Below are positions 52,190-62,829 of a DNA stretch of 64,000 nucleotides, one piece after another. The DNA lies in assembly GCF_003113895.1 (NCBI RefSeq), contig NZ_BDUD01000001.1, positions 6,562,792 to 6,626,791 on the forward strand, in the 5' to 3' direction. The notes beneath the pieces were generated by a model. That model was not told where the DNA came from. It made no database searches and saw only the letters and a list, made by a program, of their open reading frames with translations. Both the position numbers and the translations under genes were made by a program. The stretch's first letter is position 1, and each line of letters starts with the position of its first letter. The DNA comes from Nostoc commune NIES-4072 (GTDB lineage Bacteria > Cyanobacteriota > Cyanobacteriia > Cyanobacteriales > Nostocaceae).

Positions 52190-53644
52190 TTATCCCACCG
52201 CTTTCTGAATACCAATGACTTCAACGTGCTGTGCTTCTGGCAACAAACGCTTCATGCTTTGCTTAACAAAACCTTGCAAAAAACCAATTTGCTGATTTTG
52301 CCCAAATACCTTTTGTAAGGTTTGCCGCAAATTCTCCAAATTCAAGCCAGTCCCAGAATCTATTGCTATTTCCTGCTGTTGGAAATATTCAATTAGACTT
52401 AATCCTGCAACTCTAGTCAGATAAGCTGCACTTACTCCCTGCACTACGCCACCAGCAACAAAGGTAACAGCATTACTTTTTAGAACAGTAGTAATAGCAT
52501 TCGTAGAAAGTTCAACTAAACCCAGTTTCAGCATCAAACTTCCCATTGTTCCAGCTACGGTTTGGGCCTGTTCCAAGGAAAATTTCTGCTGATAGATATT
52601 ACCCAAATCCATTACCATCTGAGCATTAATTGCCGCAGTCGCTAGGATATCAAGGGCTGGGACTGGGTTAGCAAAGGCAGCAGCAGCAGCTATCCATTGA
52701 TATTGTTCAATAATTGGGGTGGCGCGATCGCGTCTAGTTCCATTCAACCAATTTTTCGCGTCAGCTTTCAACAATCCGGCTTTTCTCATGGTTGTTAACC
52801 AAACTAGCCGTTGTCCCTGCTGTGTCAATTCACCCAACTGCTGAGTCAACTGCTGGATATTTGGTGCTGGTTGTTCCATCCACTCTTGCACAGAACCATC
52901 AGCCTCATGCTTTCGGACTTTGATGGGAATGGGAGAGGCCGCAGTTGCAACTACATTTCCCTGCATTCGCTGTTTCAATGACAGCAAGACGCTGGCGCTT
53001 TCATCGGCTAAATACTGGTCTTGTTTGTTCAAAACCAGGATTGTGGGCTGATTTGCTGCTTTTAGCTGCTGTAAGGCTTGAAATTCTGAGTCTGTCAAAT
53101 CACCGTTTGTTAAGAACAGAACAAAATCAGATTTTGCTACTTCGGCTAAAACATCTGCATCTGAATTGTCACCCGCTTCTCTAAATAAAGGTGCTGTTTC
53201 TTCTAGAGACACTAAATTTCCTGTCTCGACATTTTCCTTTAACACTTTAATTAAAGTGCTTTTACCCACGGATTTACCGCCAGTCACTGCAACTTTAATT
53301 TCTTGTCTGTCTAACTCCAACAACAGTTGGGCAACTTGTTCTTTGAGTACCTTTAATGCTGTATGGTTTTCAGCTTCTTGTGCGAGTTGGTTAATTACAG
53401 TTTCAGTTTTAGCGATCGCACTTTCGACAGTCGCCCGATCCACTACCATACTATCTAGCTGCTCTAAACTGTCTTTCGGGCGATTTTTTTGGAATAACCA
53501 CAAACCACCGCCTACAGCTAAGGCACTCAATAAACCAAACTCACCCACCTGCACTATAGAATCGTGCCAACTGTCCAACATCCACAGAGAAAAGGACAGT
53601 CCCAATCCTCCCACTAAAATTGGTCGCTGCAACTTCACAACCAT
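52190..53644 (-). CDS. P-loop GTPase-like membrane protein with DUF697 domain
   Basis: A 484-residue protein. Two hydrophobic segments lie at about residues 9-24 and 36-52, then a coiled region and a GTPase-like domain with P-loop GGKSVGKST (122-130) and a specificity motif NKQD (206-209). The C-terminal part from about 320 on, with PVPALDILATAAINAQMVMDLGNIY (in part) and two more hydrophobic helices, matches DUF697. Such proteins are common in cyanobacteria, may work in membrane or envelope stress, and are poorly studied. The neighbouring tRNA gene is read in the same direction. Confidence 0.8.
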   Translation of the reverse strand: MVVKLQRPILVGGLGLSFSLWMLDSWHDSIVQVGEFGLLSALAVGGGLWLFQKNRPKDSLEQLDSMVVDRATVESAIAKTETVINQLAQEAENHTALKVLKEQVAQLLLELDRQEIKVAVTGGKSVGKSTLIKVLKENVETGNLVSLEETAPLFREAGDNSDADVLAEVAKSDFVLFLTNGDLTDSEFQALQQLKAANQPTILVLNKQDQYLADESASVLLSLKQRMQGNVVATAASPIPIKVRKHEADGSVQEWMEQPAPNIQQLTQQLGELTQQGQRLVWLTTMRKAGLLKADAKNWLNGTRRDRATPIIEQYQWIAAAAAFANPVPALDILATAAINAQMVMDLGNIYQQKFSLEQAQTVAGTMGSLMLKLGLVELSTNAITTVLKSNAVTFVAGGVVQGVSAAYLTRVAGLSLIEYFQQQEIAIDSGTGLNLENLRQTLQKVFGQNQQIGFLQGFVKQSMKRLLPEAQHVEVIGIQKAVG

Positions 53645-53699
53645 GATTCTCCGCGCCTTTTAGATGGCTATTTCTTCCAGAATAGATCAAAATAAAACA

Positions 53700-53733
53700 A
53701 AAACCCTGCAATCTTCATTGATTGCAGGGTTTT
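53700..53733. terminator. Rho-independent terminator after the initiator tRNA
   Basis: AAAACCCTGCAATC and GATTGCAGGGTTTT form a 14-base stem with a 6-base loop. T runs follow on both strands, so it can act in both directions; it lies 17 bases downstream of the leftward tRNA gene. Confidence 0.8.
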
Positions 53734-53749
53734 TATTTTATCTTTGATT

Positions 53750-53826
<77 letters not shown>

Positions 53827-53872
53827 TTGCTCTTGACTTTTATATCATAACCCATAGTCAAGAGTTTGGCAA

Positions 53873-54826
53873 CTACAAAAATGATAATTCTCCAATTACT
53901 TCTAAACGTTTGTATTTTCCTAAGGTGACAAACTTTTCACAGAGGCTTTCGGCGGCACTGGGACTAATCCAACCCATTTGCTGGAGTAAGTGAATAGCCA
54001 CGGCGTATTTTGCTCGTTTTGCCCCATCCATAACTTTAATCGCCAATCCCAAGCCTTCGCCGAGTCTACCAATGCACTGCACTCCTTCTGCACCAGTTTT
54101 ACTGACCAATTCCCCTGGAGTTAAGCGCATTAGTTCCGTATCAAATTCTCCATCTCCAGCAACCATAGCGGGGTGATGAGTCATCGCACGGACAATGCGC
54201 TCCATATCCAGATTGGTACTAGAGGCTAACAATGCATATAAAGATGCCATGTGACCGAGTTGCATCAGATAAGTTGGTGCGCCACAGTCATCATGAGCGC
54301 TGATAAATTCTTCAGCTGGCATTCGCAGCAATTCTGCTACTTTGCCTAAAATCAACTGCTGTACTGGGTGCTTGCGATCTAAGTAGTTATTCAAGGGCCA
54401 ACGACGTTGCTGACAAACAGCTAACATTCCCGCATGTTTACCAGAGCAATTGTATTCCAGAGGACTGTGCTTACCTTCAGGAATTGGACACTGGAGCATA
54501 GTTGGGTCAAGATCAGCCCGCCAAAGAATGTTAAATACCTGTCGGACTTGATCTATTCTTCCTTTATGGGAACTTGTGATAATTGCTAAGTCACGATCGC
54601 TGAGGTCATAGCGTTCCAGTGTACCTGTGGTGGTGACTGCGAGTGCCTGAAATGGTTTGAGCGCTGAACGGATAAATGCAGCAGTTTCAGAATTCCCGGC
54701 AACGGTTAGAACCCGTCCTCGTTCGTCGCATACAACAGCTTGGACTATATGCCTGGATTCAATAATACCTTCCCGCAGCAACCGGACTTCCAGTGCTGTG
54801 GCTTGAGTTCGTTTTCCCATTGTCAT
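53873..54826 (-). CDS. Asparaginase II family protein
   Basis: A 317-residue protein of the asparaginase II family, distinct from the E. coli AnsA/AnsB type. Recognised from VRLLREGIIESRHIVQAVVCDERG (in part), SALKPFQALAV, ITSSHKG, NCSGKHAGMLA and MTHHPAMVAGDGEFDTELM, which are the conserved blocks of this family. It would hydrolyse asparagine to aspartate and ammonia. The start is ATG 54826; a second ATG follows two codons later. Confidence 0.88.
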   Translation of the reverse strand: MTMGKRTQATALEVRLLREGIIESRHIVQAVVCDERGRVLTVAGNSETAAFIRSALKPFQALAVTTTGTLERYDLSDRDLAIITSSHKGRIDQVRQVFNILWRADLDPTMLQCPIPEGKHSPLEYNCSGKHAGMLAVCQQRRWPLNNYLDRKHPVQQLILGKVAELLRMPAEEFISAHDDCGAPTYLMQLGHMASLYALLASSTNLDMERIVRAMTHHPAMVAGDGEFDTELMRLTPGELVSKTGAEGVQCIGRLGEGLGLAIKVMDGAKRAKYAVAIHLLQQMGWISPSAAESLCEKFVTLGKYKRLEVIGELSFL

Positions 54827-54856
54827 GGGTTTATATTTATCACCTTTTTTAATTAA

Positions 54857-54912
54857 TTAGTCATTAGTTATTAGTCATTAGTCCTTAGCTAATGACTAAT
54901 GACCAATGACTC
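54857..54912. repeat. Heptamer repeats GTCATTA / ATGACTA
   Basis: AGTCATTAGTTATTAGTCATTA is followed by TAATGACTAATGACC, two complementary halves that can fold. It lies between the CGLD27 and asparaginase genes. Confidence 0.85.
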
Positions 54913-54913
54913 T

Positions 54914-55414
54914 TTAAAACAAATGCCAAACTATAGTACCAATAACGTACATTCCCGCCAAGCCAGCGAAGGTAAATTGTAACCGCCGCAAGATGGGTTT
55001 GATTTCGTATGCGACAATCAAGCGATCGCGGTTGAGGATTTCCTCTGGTTTTGTCCAAGTTTGGCCGTCGTACCAGCCTGACTCTTCATAAAAGACTGTG
55101 GGGCTGCAAAGGCGATCGCACACGTAGAACCAGCCTAAGTACAACCTTACCAGTGCCAGCACTACGCCAACACTCGCGGCGGCTGCACCACAGAGGATAA
55201 AATGTGCAATATACTTGTTCGGAGGAAAACTTGCTGCTGCCACAGGCCCTGCCACCAGCCAAGATAAACCCCAAATCCAAGCTATTTTCGTGATATACTC
55301 GCGCAAATCTAAAGTGGTATCACGAAATAGCCAGGAATTTTTTAACTCTTCGTACTCATTAAGCGGTTGTTGGTCTGTAGGAACTGGGCAATTTGAAACC
55401 GAAGACCTAATCAT
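54914..55414 (-). CDS. CGLD27-family (DUF1230) membrane protein
   Basis: A 166-residue protein with three likely membrane segments (about 42-62, 68-92 and 145-163). It matches the CGLD27 family shared by cyanobacteria, algae and plants: [66 protein letters not shown] (each in part). The plant relatives are plastid proteins thought to work in iron or photosynthesis homeostasis. It starts 4 bases inside the rsfS end (ATGA overlap), so the two are translationally coupled. Confidence 0.88.
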   Translation of the reverse strand: MIRSSVSNCPVPTDQQPLNEYEELKNSWLFRDTTLDLREYITKIAWIWGLSWLVAGPVAAASFPPNKYIAHFILCGAAAASVGVVLALVRLYLGWFYVCDRLCSPTVFYEESGWYDGQTWTKPEEILNRDRLIVAYEIKPILRRLQFTFAGLAGMYVIGTIVWHLF

Positions 55415-55869
55415 GTTGGCTTACCCTCACCCTCATCAGATTCTGGAAGGGAAATACGCTCTGCATGAATCCAGAACGCTTCTAAATTATAAAACTCTCG
55501 TTCCTTGGGCATCATGATGTGAACGATCACATCACCGTAGTCTTGTAGTACCCAACTCCCCTCAACTTTTCCTTCTGTCCTTATGGGACGCCGTTGCAAC
55601 TCAGCTTCGACCTTTCCTTCAATTGCTTGAGCGATCGCCCTGACTTGTACTTTAGAATAGCCAGTCATCATCACAAAGTAATCAGCTAGGTAAGATACCT
55701 CTGCTACTTTGAGCAATATAATCTCACCCGCTTTGCGGTCTGATGCAGCTTCGGCTATCGTTGCAGCTAATTTTCCGCTCTCCTCTTCTGTATGGGCGTG
55801 GCTCTTTGCCACACTCTTCGTCAGTGGGACAGATTGTAATGGGAAATTTCCTTGGAAATAATCAGTCAT
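55411..55869 (-). CDS. rsfS: Ribosome silencing factor RsfS (Iojap family)
   Basis: A 152-residue RsfS protein, which binds L14 and blocks subunit joining when nutrients are short. The core domain runs from about residue 35: [43 protein letters not shown] (in part), then [27 protein letters not shown] (in part) and [10 protein letters not shown]. The first 30 residues are a variable extension. It is the first gene of the rsfS-CGLD27 pair, with a 4-base overlap. Confidence 0.93.
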   Translation of the reverse strand: MTDYFQGNFPLQSVPLTKSVAKSHAHTEEESGKLAATIAEAASDRKAGEIILLKVAEVSYLADYFVMMTGYSKVQVRAIAQAIEGKVEAELQRRPIRTEGKVEGSWVLQDYGDVIVHIMMPKEREFYNLEAFWIHAERISLPESDEGEGKPT

Positions 55870-56467
55870 TAAACCTCATGTGCTTTCTTTTGAAACAATT
55901 GTTTACATTTACTTACAAATCACAAACAATTGATCTGAAAATGTGTCAATAGGTTTTTTTGAATACTAACAAAAAAACGGGTGTCTATGGGGGCTAGTAC
56001 CGCAAGGCGGAAGTCACGCATTTAAAAGTCAAAAGTCACGCATGTTTTAATTTTGGGCTTTCTGGCTGTAATTAAATGGTAGGTTTGTTGCCACCGACCT
56101 GTCCTAGTTTGATAATTGACTCCTTAGATTTGGACATTAGCAATCAGCAGTTACAGATGGCTATTGTTGTAGTAATAAATTAAACATTAGCTTTTCAGCA
56201 AGATTTTCCAGTGAAAATAGTGTTTGCTCCACTGTGCATTAATTGAGTGGTTGGGAAAAATTTTAAGCTATTTACAGCCAAAAAAATTGATTTTTCAGGT
56301 TTTATCGCTATTATCCTCAGTTTCTGCAAGTTGAGCTTGAGTAGACCGTAATTCCTCTAATGCCAAATTTAAGCTGAGATTTTTCTCATTAGACTTCTTG
56401 CATAAGTCGGGAAAAGGTGAAGGGGGAAGGGGAAAAAATTCTGTATTGTCCCCTTCCCCTAAAACCA
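55870..56467. other. Gene-free region with direct repeats and a GC stem
   Basis: No gene is supported in these 598 bases. AAGTCACGCAT is found twice around 56010-56042. Near the right end GGGGAAGGGG (56423-56432) and CCCCTTCCCC (56450-56459) form a 10-base stem that could terminate the leftward antitoxin-like gene. The rsfS promoter should lie near 55870-55960. Confidence 0.55.
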
Positions 56468-56692
56468 TTACCCTTTTAGCTCACTGAAAACCTCTTGCTG
56501 CTGAGTTTCCATCTGCATATCGCATATAGCCAAAACCTGCTCATCGGGTAGAGACTCCAGAGGTAGTTCAGTAATGGTGCGATCAATCCATTCTAGTAAT
56601 ACATCTTCAAGTCGCCGATGTGTGAAAGCAGCGATTTCCTTTGCTTTTTGTGCCAGTGTTTCAGGGAGTTGAAGGGTGACGATTTCAGCCAT
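56468..56692 (-). CDS. Antitoxin-like small protein, probably truncated
   Basis: A 74-residue ORF: AEIVTLQLPETLAQKAKEIAAFTHRRLEDVLLEWIDRTI (in part) looks like a ribbon-helix-helix-type DNA-binding N-terminus found in many small cyanobacterial antitoxin-like proteins. Relatives I recall continue past QQEVFSEL for another 30 or more residues; here a GC-rich stem and a stop follow SELKG. No toxin gene is adjacent. It may be a remnant or a free-standing regulator. Confidence 0.5.
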   Translation of the reverse strand: MAEIVTLQLPETLAQKAKEIAAFTHRRLEDVLLEWIDRTITELPLESLPDEQVLAICDMQMETQQQEVFSELKG

Positions 56693-56744
56693 TTTCTACT
56701 ACCTTGCTTTTACTTATGATTGTATCTGCGATCGCTCTGCATCT

Positions 56745-56815
56745 TCTGGTTAAAAAGAGCGATCGCTTTTCTTTATTGGCGTGGACGGTTCGTTAAAAAG
56801 AGCGATCGCTATTGC
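56745..56815. repeat. Tandem AAAAAGAGCGATCGC repeat
   Basis: The 15-base string AAAAAGAGCGATCGC occurs twice (about 56752-56766 and 56796-56810), containing the HIP1 octamer each time, upstream of the helical-protein gene. Confidence 0.7.
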
Positions 56816-56927
56816 GTAAACTACAACTCAAACTGGGAATACTGAGTAAAGCGCAGGTATTTGCTGCGTAGAAGTGGCTTGCCATAAAATATCAGGCTGC
56901 TGATGCTTTACTAAATAGGAGAAGATT

Positions 56928-57770
56928 ATGGACGTACTTACATTAACTTTTGCACTTGCCCCTCACATTGCAAAGGGGTTAGCTAGTGGTATATATGTAC
57001 GAACTGGCGGTGTAATTCAACATGCTGTCACAAAACAAGTTGTAGCTTGGTTAAGAGATTTAGTACCAACGCCAACTAGTTCTCCTAATAATTTACTTAA
57101 CCTTGTTGTTTCAGGGGCTAATGCAGCTGTCACAGCGAAAGGACTAGCTGATGTCAACGGACGTTTAGGTGGTATTGAAAATCAGTTAGGAGAACTTGGG
57201 CAAAGTTTACAACTTAATCAAGGAATTTTACAGATAACTACTGCGGCTAGCGTACTTAACCTTGGTGTTTCAGTAATGGGCTTTGCTGTAATAGCGCAGC
57301 GCCTCAAGGAGCTAGAAAAACGCTTAAAACAGGCGGAAGAACTATTGAACAAAGTCAATCGCAAAATTGACCTCAGTTTTTATGCTAATTTTCGTGCTGC
57401 AATCGAATTAGCAACTAATGCCTTTACGATGGGTAAAACTGAAAATCGTAGAAGTAGCGCGCTACAAGCTATTAACCGCTTTTTAGAAGCAGAGCATATT
57501 TATGCTGAATATACCGATAACGAAATTGAGCAAAAAAGCCAAATTGCTGATGAATATCTGTTAACTTTATCTTTAGCTTACCTAGCTGAAGCACGTTGCT
57601 ATTTAGAATTGCAAGAACACGATACAGCACTTCGCCGATTCCAAGAAGGAGCAAAAGTCCTCCGTTCACGTATTAAAAAATATATTGACATTTTACTCAC
57701 TTCTAACCCAGCAGCATACTTACAGCCATGTTACAAACATATCAATAATAAATTTTCGCTCGTTTGCTAG
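56928..57770 (+). CDS. Unknown protein: hydrophobic helix, coiled coil and TPR-like helices
   Basis: A 280-residue protein with no recognised family. Residues 1-85 are helical with alanine and glycine (HIAKGLASGIYVRTGGVIQH). Then a Gly/Gln segment leads to a hydrophobic helix at about 100-125 (TTAASVLNLGVSVMGFAVIA), followed at once by a coiled coil (QRLKELEKRLKQAEELLNKVNRKID, in part). Residues 150-265 are amphipathic helices in pairs that resemble TPR-like packing (LAYLAEARCYLELQEHDTALRRF). The last residues (HINNKFSLVC) break the pattern, so the 3' end may be truncated at the junction with the convergent AbiEii-like gene 23 bases away. AGGAG precedes the ATG. Confidence 0.6.
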   Translation: MDVLTLTFALAPHIAKGLASGIYVRTGGVIQHAVTKQVVAWLRDLVPTPTSSPNNLLNLVVSGANAAVTAKGLADVNGRLGGIENQLGELGQSLQLNQGILQITTAASVLNLGVSVMGFAVIAQRLKELEKRLKQAEELLNKVNRKIDLSFYANFRAAIELATNAFTMGKTENRRSSALQAINRFLEAEHIYAEYTDNEIEQKSQIADEYLLTLSLAYLAEARCYLELQEHDTALRRFQEGAKVLRSRIKKYIDILLTSNPAAYLQPCYKHINNKFSLVC

Positions 57771-57793
57771 TGATTATTACATTTTAAATTTCT

Positions 57794-58708
57794 TTAATTC
57801 ATAGATTCAAAGTCAACAAGAAGCAAATTTATCCCATCCATTATTATGGAAAATTTTTCTTCAGGTATGTTTAACTCATGAAAACATTTATCTCTATATC
57901 TTTCTTTTTCAATAAAATTAGTGATGGCTTTAATTAATGGCTTTTTTATTTCGTAGCTTTCTTCAGCTTTAGCGATCGCACGTGCGGGGATTTCGTTATT
58001 TACACGCAATATTGCTAAGTCAATCAAATCTCTAGATTGTGTACTTGAATCGTTCCATCGGTCAGCATTAGCCATTAGTTTTGATGTAAATCTATCGCTT
58101 ATACTCAGACAAGGTATTCTTGTCCATTTCGGGTAAACAGGAGAGTCTAAAGTAAAAATCCCATTGGCTACAATTTCTACTTTAATAGTTGTTTCATTGA
58201 CTACAATAGGAAAACGAATACCATATTGATTTATTGTACTGTCACCTAATTCGATATCTGTTGTACTTTCCAATAATGCTACAATTCCTTCATCGCAAAT
58301 CAAATTTCTTAAATATCTGTAATTTTCAGTTCCATAAGGGAAGAGAAAATCAATATCTTTACTAAGCCTGTATTCATCATATTCTAACGCCAAGAGTGTA
58401 CCACCGCCAAAGTATGCAGAAGCTTTTTTGAAAACTTCTGGATTGAAAGCATTAATAATTTTAAGTATATTATTATGATGATCGAGATGAAACATTTCAA
58501 AATCCGGTAATATCCAAGAGTTATATTTTTTTGCTAAATAATGAACAAAATCCTTTTCTTCTTGTTTTAAATTATTGAAGGTAGTTTGATGATGCCAATT
58601 GCGTTCATACAATTGAACAATTTCTTTCTCACTCATTTGATATACATTTTTTAGCTGCCAACCAATAGACTCTAGAAATGGTAGCTTTTGTCGATTGAGC
58701 TTAAACAT
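57794..58708 (-). CDS. AbiEii/AbiGii-type nucleotidyltransferase
   Basis: A 304-residue protein of the nucleotidyltransferase AbiEii/AbiGii toxin family. The active-site pattern GGGT (101-104), followed by EYRLSKDIDFLF with Asp118 and Asp120, is the NTase G-[GS]...DxD motif. In AbiE systems this subunit is the toxin and is paired with an AbiEi antitoxin/regulator, which is not next to it here. The N-terminal 95 residues (including LPFLESIGWQLKNVYQ) are unlike the classical AbiEii start. It is convergent with the unknown helical protein. It may be a free-standing NTase or an orphan toxin. Confidence 0.75.
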   Translation of the reverse strand: MFKLNRQKLPFLESIGWQLKNVYQMSEKEIVQLYERNWHHQTTFNNLKQEEKDFVHYLAKKYNSWILPDFEMFHLDHHNNILKIINAFNPEVFKKASAYFGGGTLLALEYDEYRLSKDIDFLFPYGTENYRYLRNLICDEGIVALLESTTDIELGDSTINQYGIRFPIVVNETTIKVEIVANGIFTLDSPVYPKWTRIPCLSISDRFTSKLMANADRWNDSSTQSRDLIDLAILRVNNEIPARAIAKAEESYEIKKPLIKAITNFIEKERYRDKCFHELNIPEEKFSIIMDGINLLLVDFESMN

Positions 58709-58808
58709 AATTAACTGTAATGGTTAAATATTCTCTAAGTTATGATTTAGCAATATCCACCTGATTGTAACTATTTTTAGGCGCTCTTCCTTTGCACCTT
58801 TGTGAGAC

Positions 58809-58837
58809 AAAAAAGGCGAACCCAAAAAGTTCGCCTT
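58809..58837 (-). terminator. Rho-independent terminator of the chlL-chlN unit
   Basis: AAGGCGAAC and GTTCGCCTT are 9-base arms; reading leftward they are followed by TTTTTTGTC. It lies about 35 bases after the chlN stop codon. Confidence 0.8.
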
Positions 58838-58870
58838 AATTATATGCTGTTGCTCAATCTAAACCCAAAT

Positions 58871-60298
<1,428 letters not shown>

Positions 60299-60317
60299 TT
60301 AATGACAGGTCAACCAA

Positions 60318-60425
60318 TTTTAGATTTTAGATTGATAATTTTGGATTGAAGACTGGGACAACAAAAGTAACCTTTGTCTGACGACAATTTCCCTAATTCC
60401 TCATCCAAAATCCCAAATCTAAAAC
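60318..60425. repeat. Short TTTTAGATT / AATCCAA repeats between chlN and the DUF5331 gene
   Basis: A few TTTTAGATTT and TCCAAAATCCCAAAT units lie in the 175-base gap between the two leftward genes, the same heptamer family as at 13876-14022. Confidence 0.65.
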
Positions 60426-60449
60426 TTAAATTGCGAGGAACGGCAATAA

Positions 60450-61235
60450 TTAAGCGTTGGGGAAGAGACGGGCAATTTCTGATTCATCAAAAACGCCTGC
60501 TGGCAGTTCTTCCCCCAAAAAATCATTATTTTCTTCAGCCTTTTGTAAAGCTGTTTCATCACTCCAGACATCTGACAACACGTCTTTAAACGCATTCTCA
60601 TCTAGTGAACTATCTTCAAGCGCCTCGTCTTCATCGAGCTTGATTTCCATTGCATCTGTTGTACCGAAGCCCATGTCCCCAAACTCATTTGCTTCTAAAC
60701 TAGAGGTTTCGAGAGACTCTTCTTTTGAGTCATGTCCGTTGGATAAGGAAATATCACCAAAGGCATCTTCGGTTTCTTGTAAATCACTGAGTTCTAGGCT
60801 TTGCTCCTCAGAATCCCCGATTGTGACTTCTTGAATTACTGCCATCGCCGCAAAGTCATTTGTATGAGAATGTGTCAATGTTTCATATTCAGGCTTTTCG
60901 TCAATGACAGCTGCTGCTTCTTCTACGAATCTCTCTACTTCTGGGTTGGCGAAGCGATTACCAAGAGCGAAATCTGGGTCAAAATGCAAATCCAGTACTT
61001 CAATCAGGGTATCAGCATCAGGATTGAGTTTGGCAAAGGGCAACATTAACTGCGCTAGTTTTGGCTCTAGGGCGTTAACAACTCCCAGGATGAGGTAAGA
61101 AGGTGGTCGCTTCCCGCCATCAGGTGTGTATACCGATTCTACTTGCATGTGCAGCGTGATCCAGTCCCGATTGTTCTGGAAAAATTGCAACCACTTTTGT
61201 TTTAATGAGCCTGTAAAGCTGTGAAAGAATGCCAT
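60450..61235 (-). CDS. DUF5331-family protein between chlL and chlN
   Basis: From ATG 61235 (MAFFHSFTGSLKQKWLQFFQ) this encodes 261 residues; GGGGGA lies upstream of this ATG, and an in-frame ATG at 61250 would add 5 residues. Residues 1-100 form a conserved domain (WITLHMQVESVYTPDGGKRPPSYLILGVVNALEPKLAQLM, in part) found in filamentous cyanobacteria; residues 120-250 are acidic and probably disordered. The protein has no known function. Its place inside the dark chlorophyll operon suggests a role in that pathway or in its regulation. Confidence 0.78.
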   Translation of the reverse strand: MAFFHSFTGSLKQKWLQFFQNNRDWITLHMQVESVYTPDGGKRPPSYLILGVVNALEPKLAQLMLPFAKLNPDADTLIEVLDLHFDPDFALGNRFANPEVERFVEEAAAVIDEKPEYETLTHSHTNDFAAMAVIQEVTIGDSEEQSLELSDLQETEDAFGDISLSNGHDSKEESLETSSLEANEFGDMGFGTTDAMEIKLDEDEALEDSSLDENAFKDVLSDVWSDETALQKAEENNDFLGEELPAGVFDESEIARLFPNA

Positions 61236-61267
61236 GTTATTGTCCCCCATCCTGAGAACTTGGTGAT

Positions 61268-62134
61268 TTATACAATCATCAAGTCTAGTTCCTCTTCTGA
61301 ATTAGGAACCTGGGGTTTACCCGGATTTAGATAAAAATCGGATAACAAAGAGAACAACTCACGATCTGGTGTGTCATTAGGCACAACACCTTCTGGACGT
61401 GCCAGAATTTGGTCGGCGATGTTGAGATAGTAGTCGCAAACGTAGTCTAGAGAAGGATCTTGCTCTGCCATCTCAAACAAAGTCTTACCTTTCACACGGG
61501 AAACACGGATATCTTCAATCAAAGGTAAAACTTCTAGAACTGGCATTGGCACTGCTTCTATATATTTTTCAATCAAGTCGCGCTTGGAGGTGCGGTTGCC
61601 AATTAACCCAGCTAGACGCAGTGGGTGAGTTCTTGCTTTTTCACGGACTGAAGCCGCAATCCGATTTGCCGCAAACAAAGCATCAAAGCCGTTGTCTGTA
61701 ACAATCAGGCAGTAATCAGCATAGTTGAGTGGTGCTGCAAAACCACCGCAAACTACGTCACCCAGAACGTCAAAAAGAATTACATCGTATTCATCAAAGG
61801 CGTTGAGTTCCTTAAGTAATTTTACGGTTTCGCCGACTACGTATCCACCGCACCCAGCACCCGCAGGTGGGCCACCAGCTTCTACGCAATCCACGCCGCC
61901 GTAGCCTTTATAAATTACATCTTCAGGCCAGACATCTTCGTAGTGATAGTCTTTTTCTTGGAGGGTATCGATAATTGTAGGAATCAAAAACCCAGTCAGG
62001 GTAAAGGTACTGTCATGTTTGGGGTCGCAACCAATTTGCAGCACTTTTTTGCCACGTTTAGCTAGGGCGACGGATATATTACAGCTAGTTGTGGATTTAC
62101 CGATACCACCTTTTCCGTAGACTGCTAGTTTCAC
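61268..62134 (-). CDS. chlL: Light-independent protochlorophyllide reductase iron-sulphur ATP-binding subunit L
   Basis: ChlL, 288 residues, is the nitrogenase-iron-protein-like ATPase that feeds electrons to ChlNB. The P-loop [10 protein letters not shown] is at residues 6-15, and the two cysteines that hold the 4Fe-4S cluster between subunits are Cys95 (GAGCGGY) and Cys129 (VVCGGF). GTG 62134 is chosen as start, giving the usual length; AGAGGC lies upstream. Earlier in-frame starts would add ten residues ([10 protein letters not shown]) not typical of the family. Confidence 0.97.
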   Translation of the reverse strand: MKLAVYGKGGIGKSTTSCNISVALAKRGKKVLQIGCDPKHDSTFTLTGFLIPTIIDTLQEKDYHYEDVWPEDVIYKGYGGVDCVEAGGPPAGAGCGGYVVGETVKLLKELNAFDEYDVILFDVLGDVVCGGFAAPLNYADYCLIVTDNGFDALFAANRIAASVREKARTHPLRLAGLIGNRTSKRDLIEKYIEAVPMPVLEVLPLIEDIRVSRVKGKTLFEMAEQDPSLDYVCDYYLNIADQILARPEGVVPNDTPDRELFSLLSDFYLNPGKPQVPNSEEELDLMIV

Positions 62135-62829
62135 TTTTATTTGCCTCTTATAGCTTCTTGTCAAACTTGTGGCTCAAACATTTGCCTTCACCTTTCCTGA
62201 GATGGCGATGCGTGAGGTCTGTGAATGTCATTATTGGGCAAATTACATAGAAAAGAAAGTGGCTCTTAATTTGGAAAACGGTCTTAGCTGATGAATTAAA
62301 TCACAATTATATTTATTTAGGGTTTTATCGGGCTTAGAGGCTTTATAAGCTCTAAAAACTATAAAAAAACAGTTTTTATTACTCATTTGTATAAAAAGAG
62401 TTACAAAAAACAAAAAATCTGAAATTGGCTTTTTTGAATACTTTTCATACAATTAGCTGATGGCCGGATAACGTGTTTTCAAGGCATTGGGGCCCAGGGG
62501 AAAGGGTAAAGAAAGGTATATGCAGCCTGATGCTTGAAATATTACTGAAATTTGCGTTAGCGTAGCTCACCGTTGGCGAAGCCTCTCGTAGAGAAGGTAT
62601 CGCAGATAAATTGCCAGTTTTCAGTCGGTAGTCACAAGCATTTAATTGCTGCTTGAGAGTAAGTTACTCTGATTTTGTAAAAAATTATTAATTTGTCAAA
62701 TATTTTCCAAGAGCCACAGCAATAGAATTCGCGGCTAAACAAAGCAAAGTCCACCTCCGTGGGCTAAGAGAACAATTTTAGAGTGGACATAAATCCTAAA
62801 ATTTATTTCAGTCGAGCTATAGAAGGGAA
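62135..62829. other. Long gene-free region upstream of chlL
   Basis: About 695 bases precede chlL without a convincing gene; a 69-codon leftward frame at 62243-62452 is AT-rich with no family and is not supported. The region contains the interspersed Nostoc repeat at 62554-62603 and presumably the chlL promoter and leader. It also covers the 3' side of the small gene at 62830. Confidence 0.55.
62554..62603. repeat. Interspersed GC-rich repeat (GCGTTAGCGTAGCTC type)
   Basis: A 50-base stretch with GCGTAGCTCACCG, TTGGCGAAGCC and TCTCGTAGAGAAGG is of the kind scattered widely in Nostoc genomes. TCTCGTAGAGA can form a small hairpin. Confidence 0.7.

Noticed and set aside
62243..62452. A 69-codon leftward ORF upstream of chlL
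   Set aside because: It is AT-rich, has no family resemblance and lies in a likely leader region.
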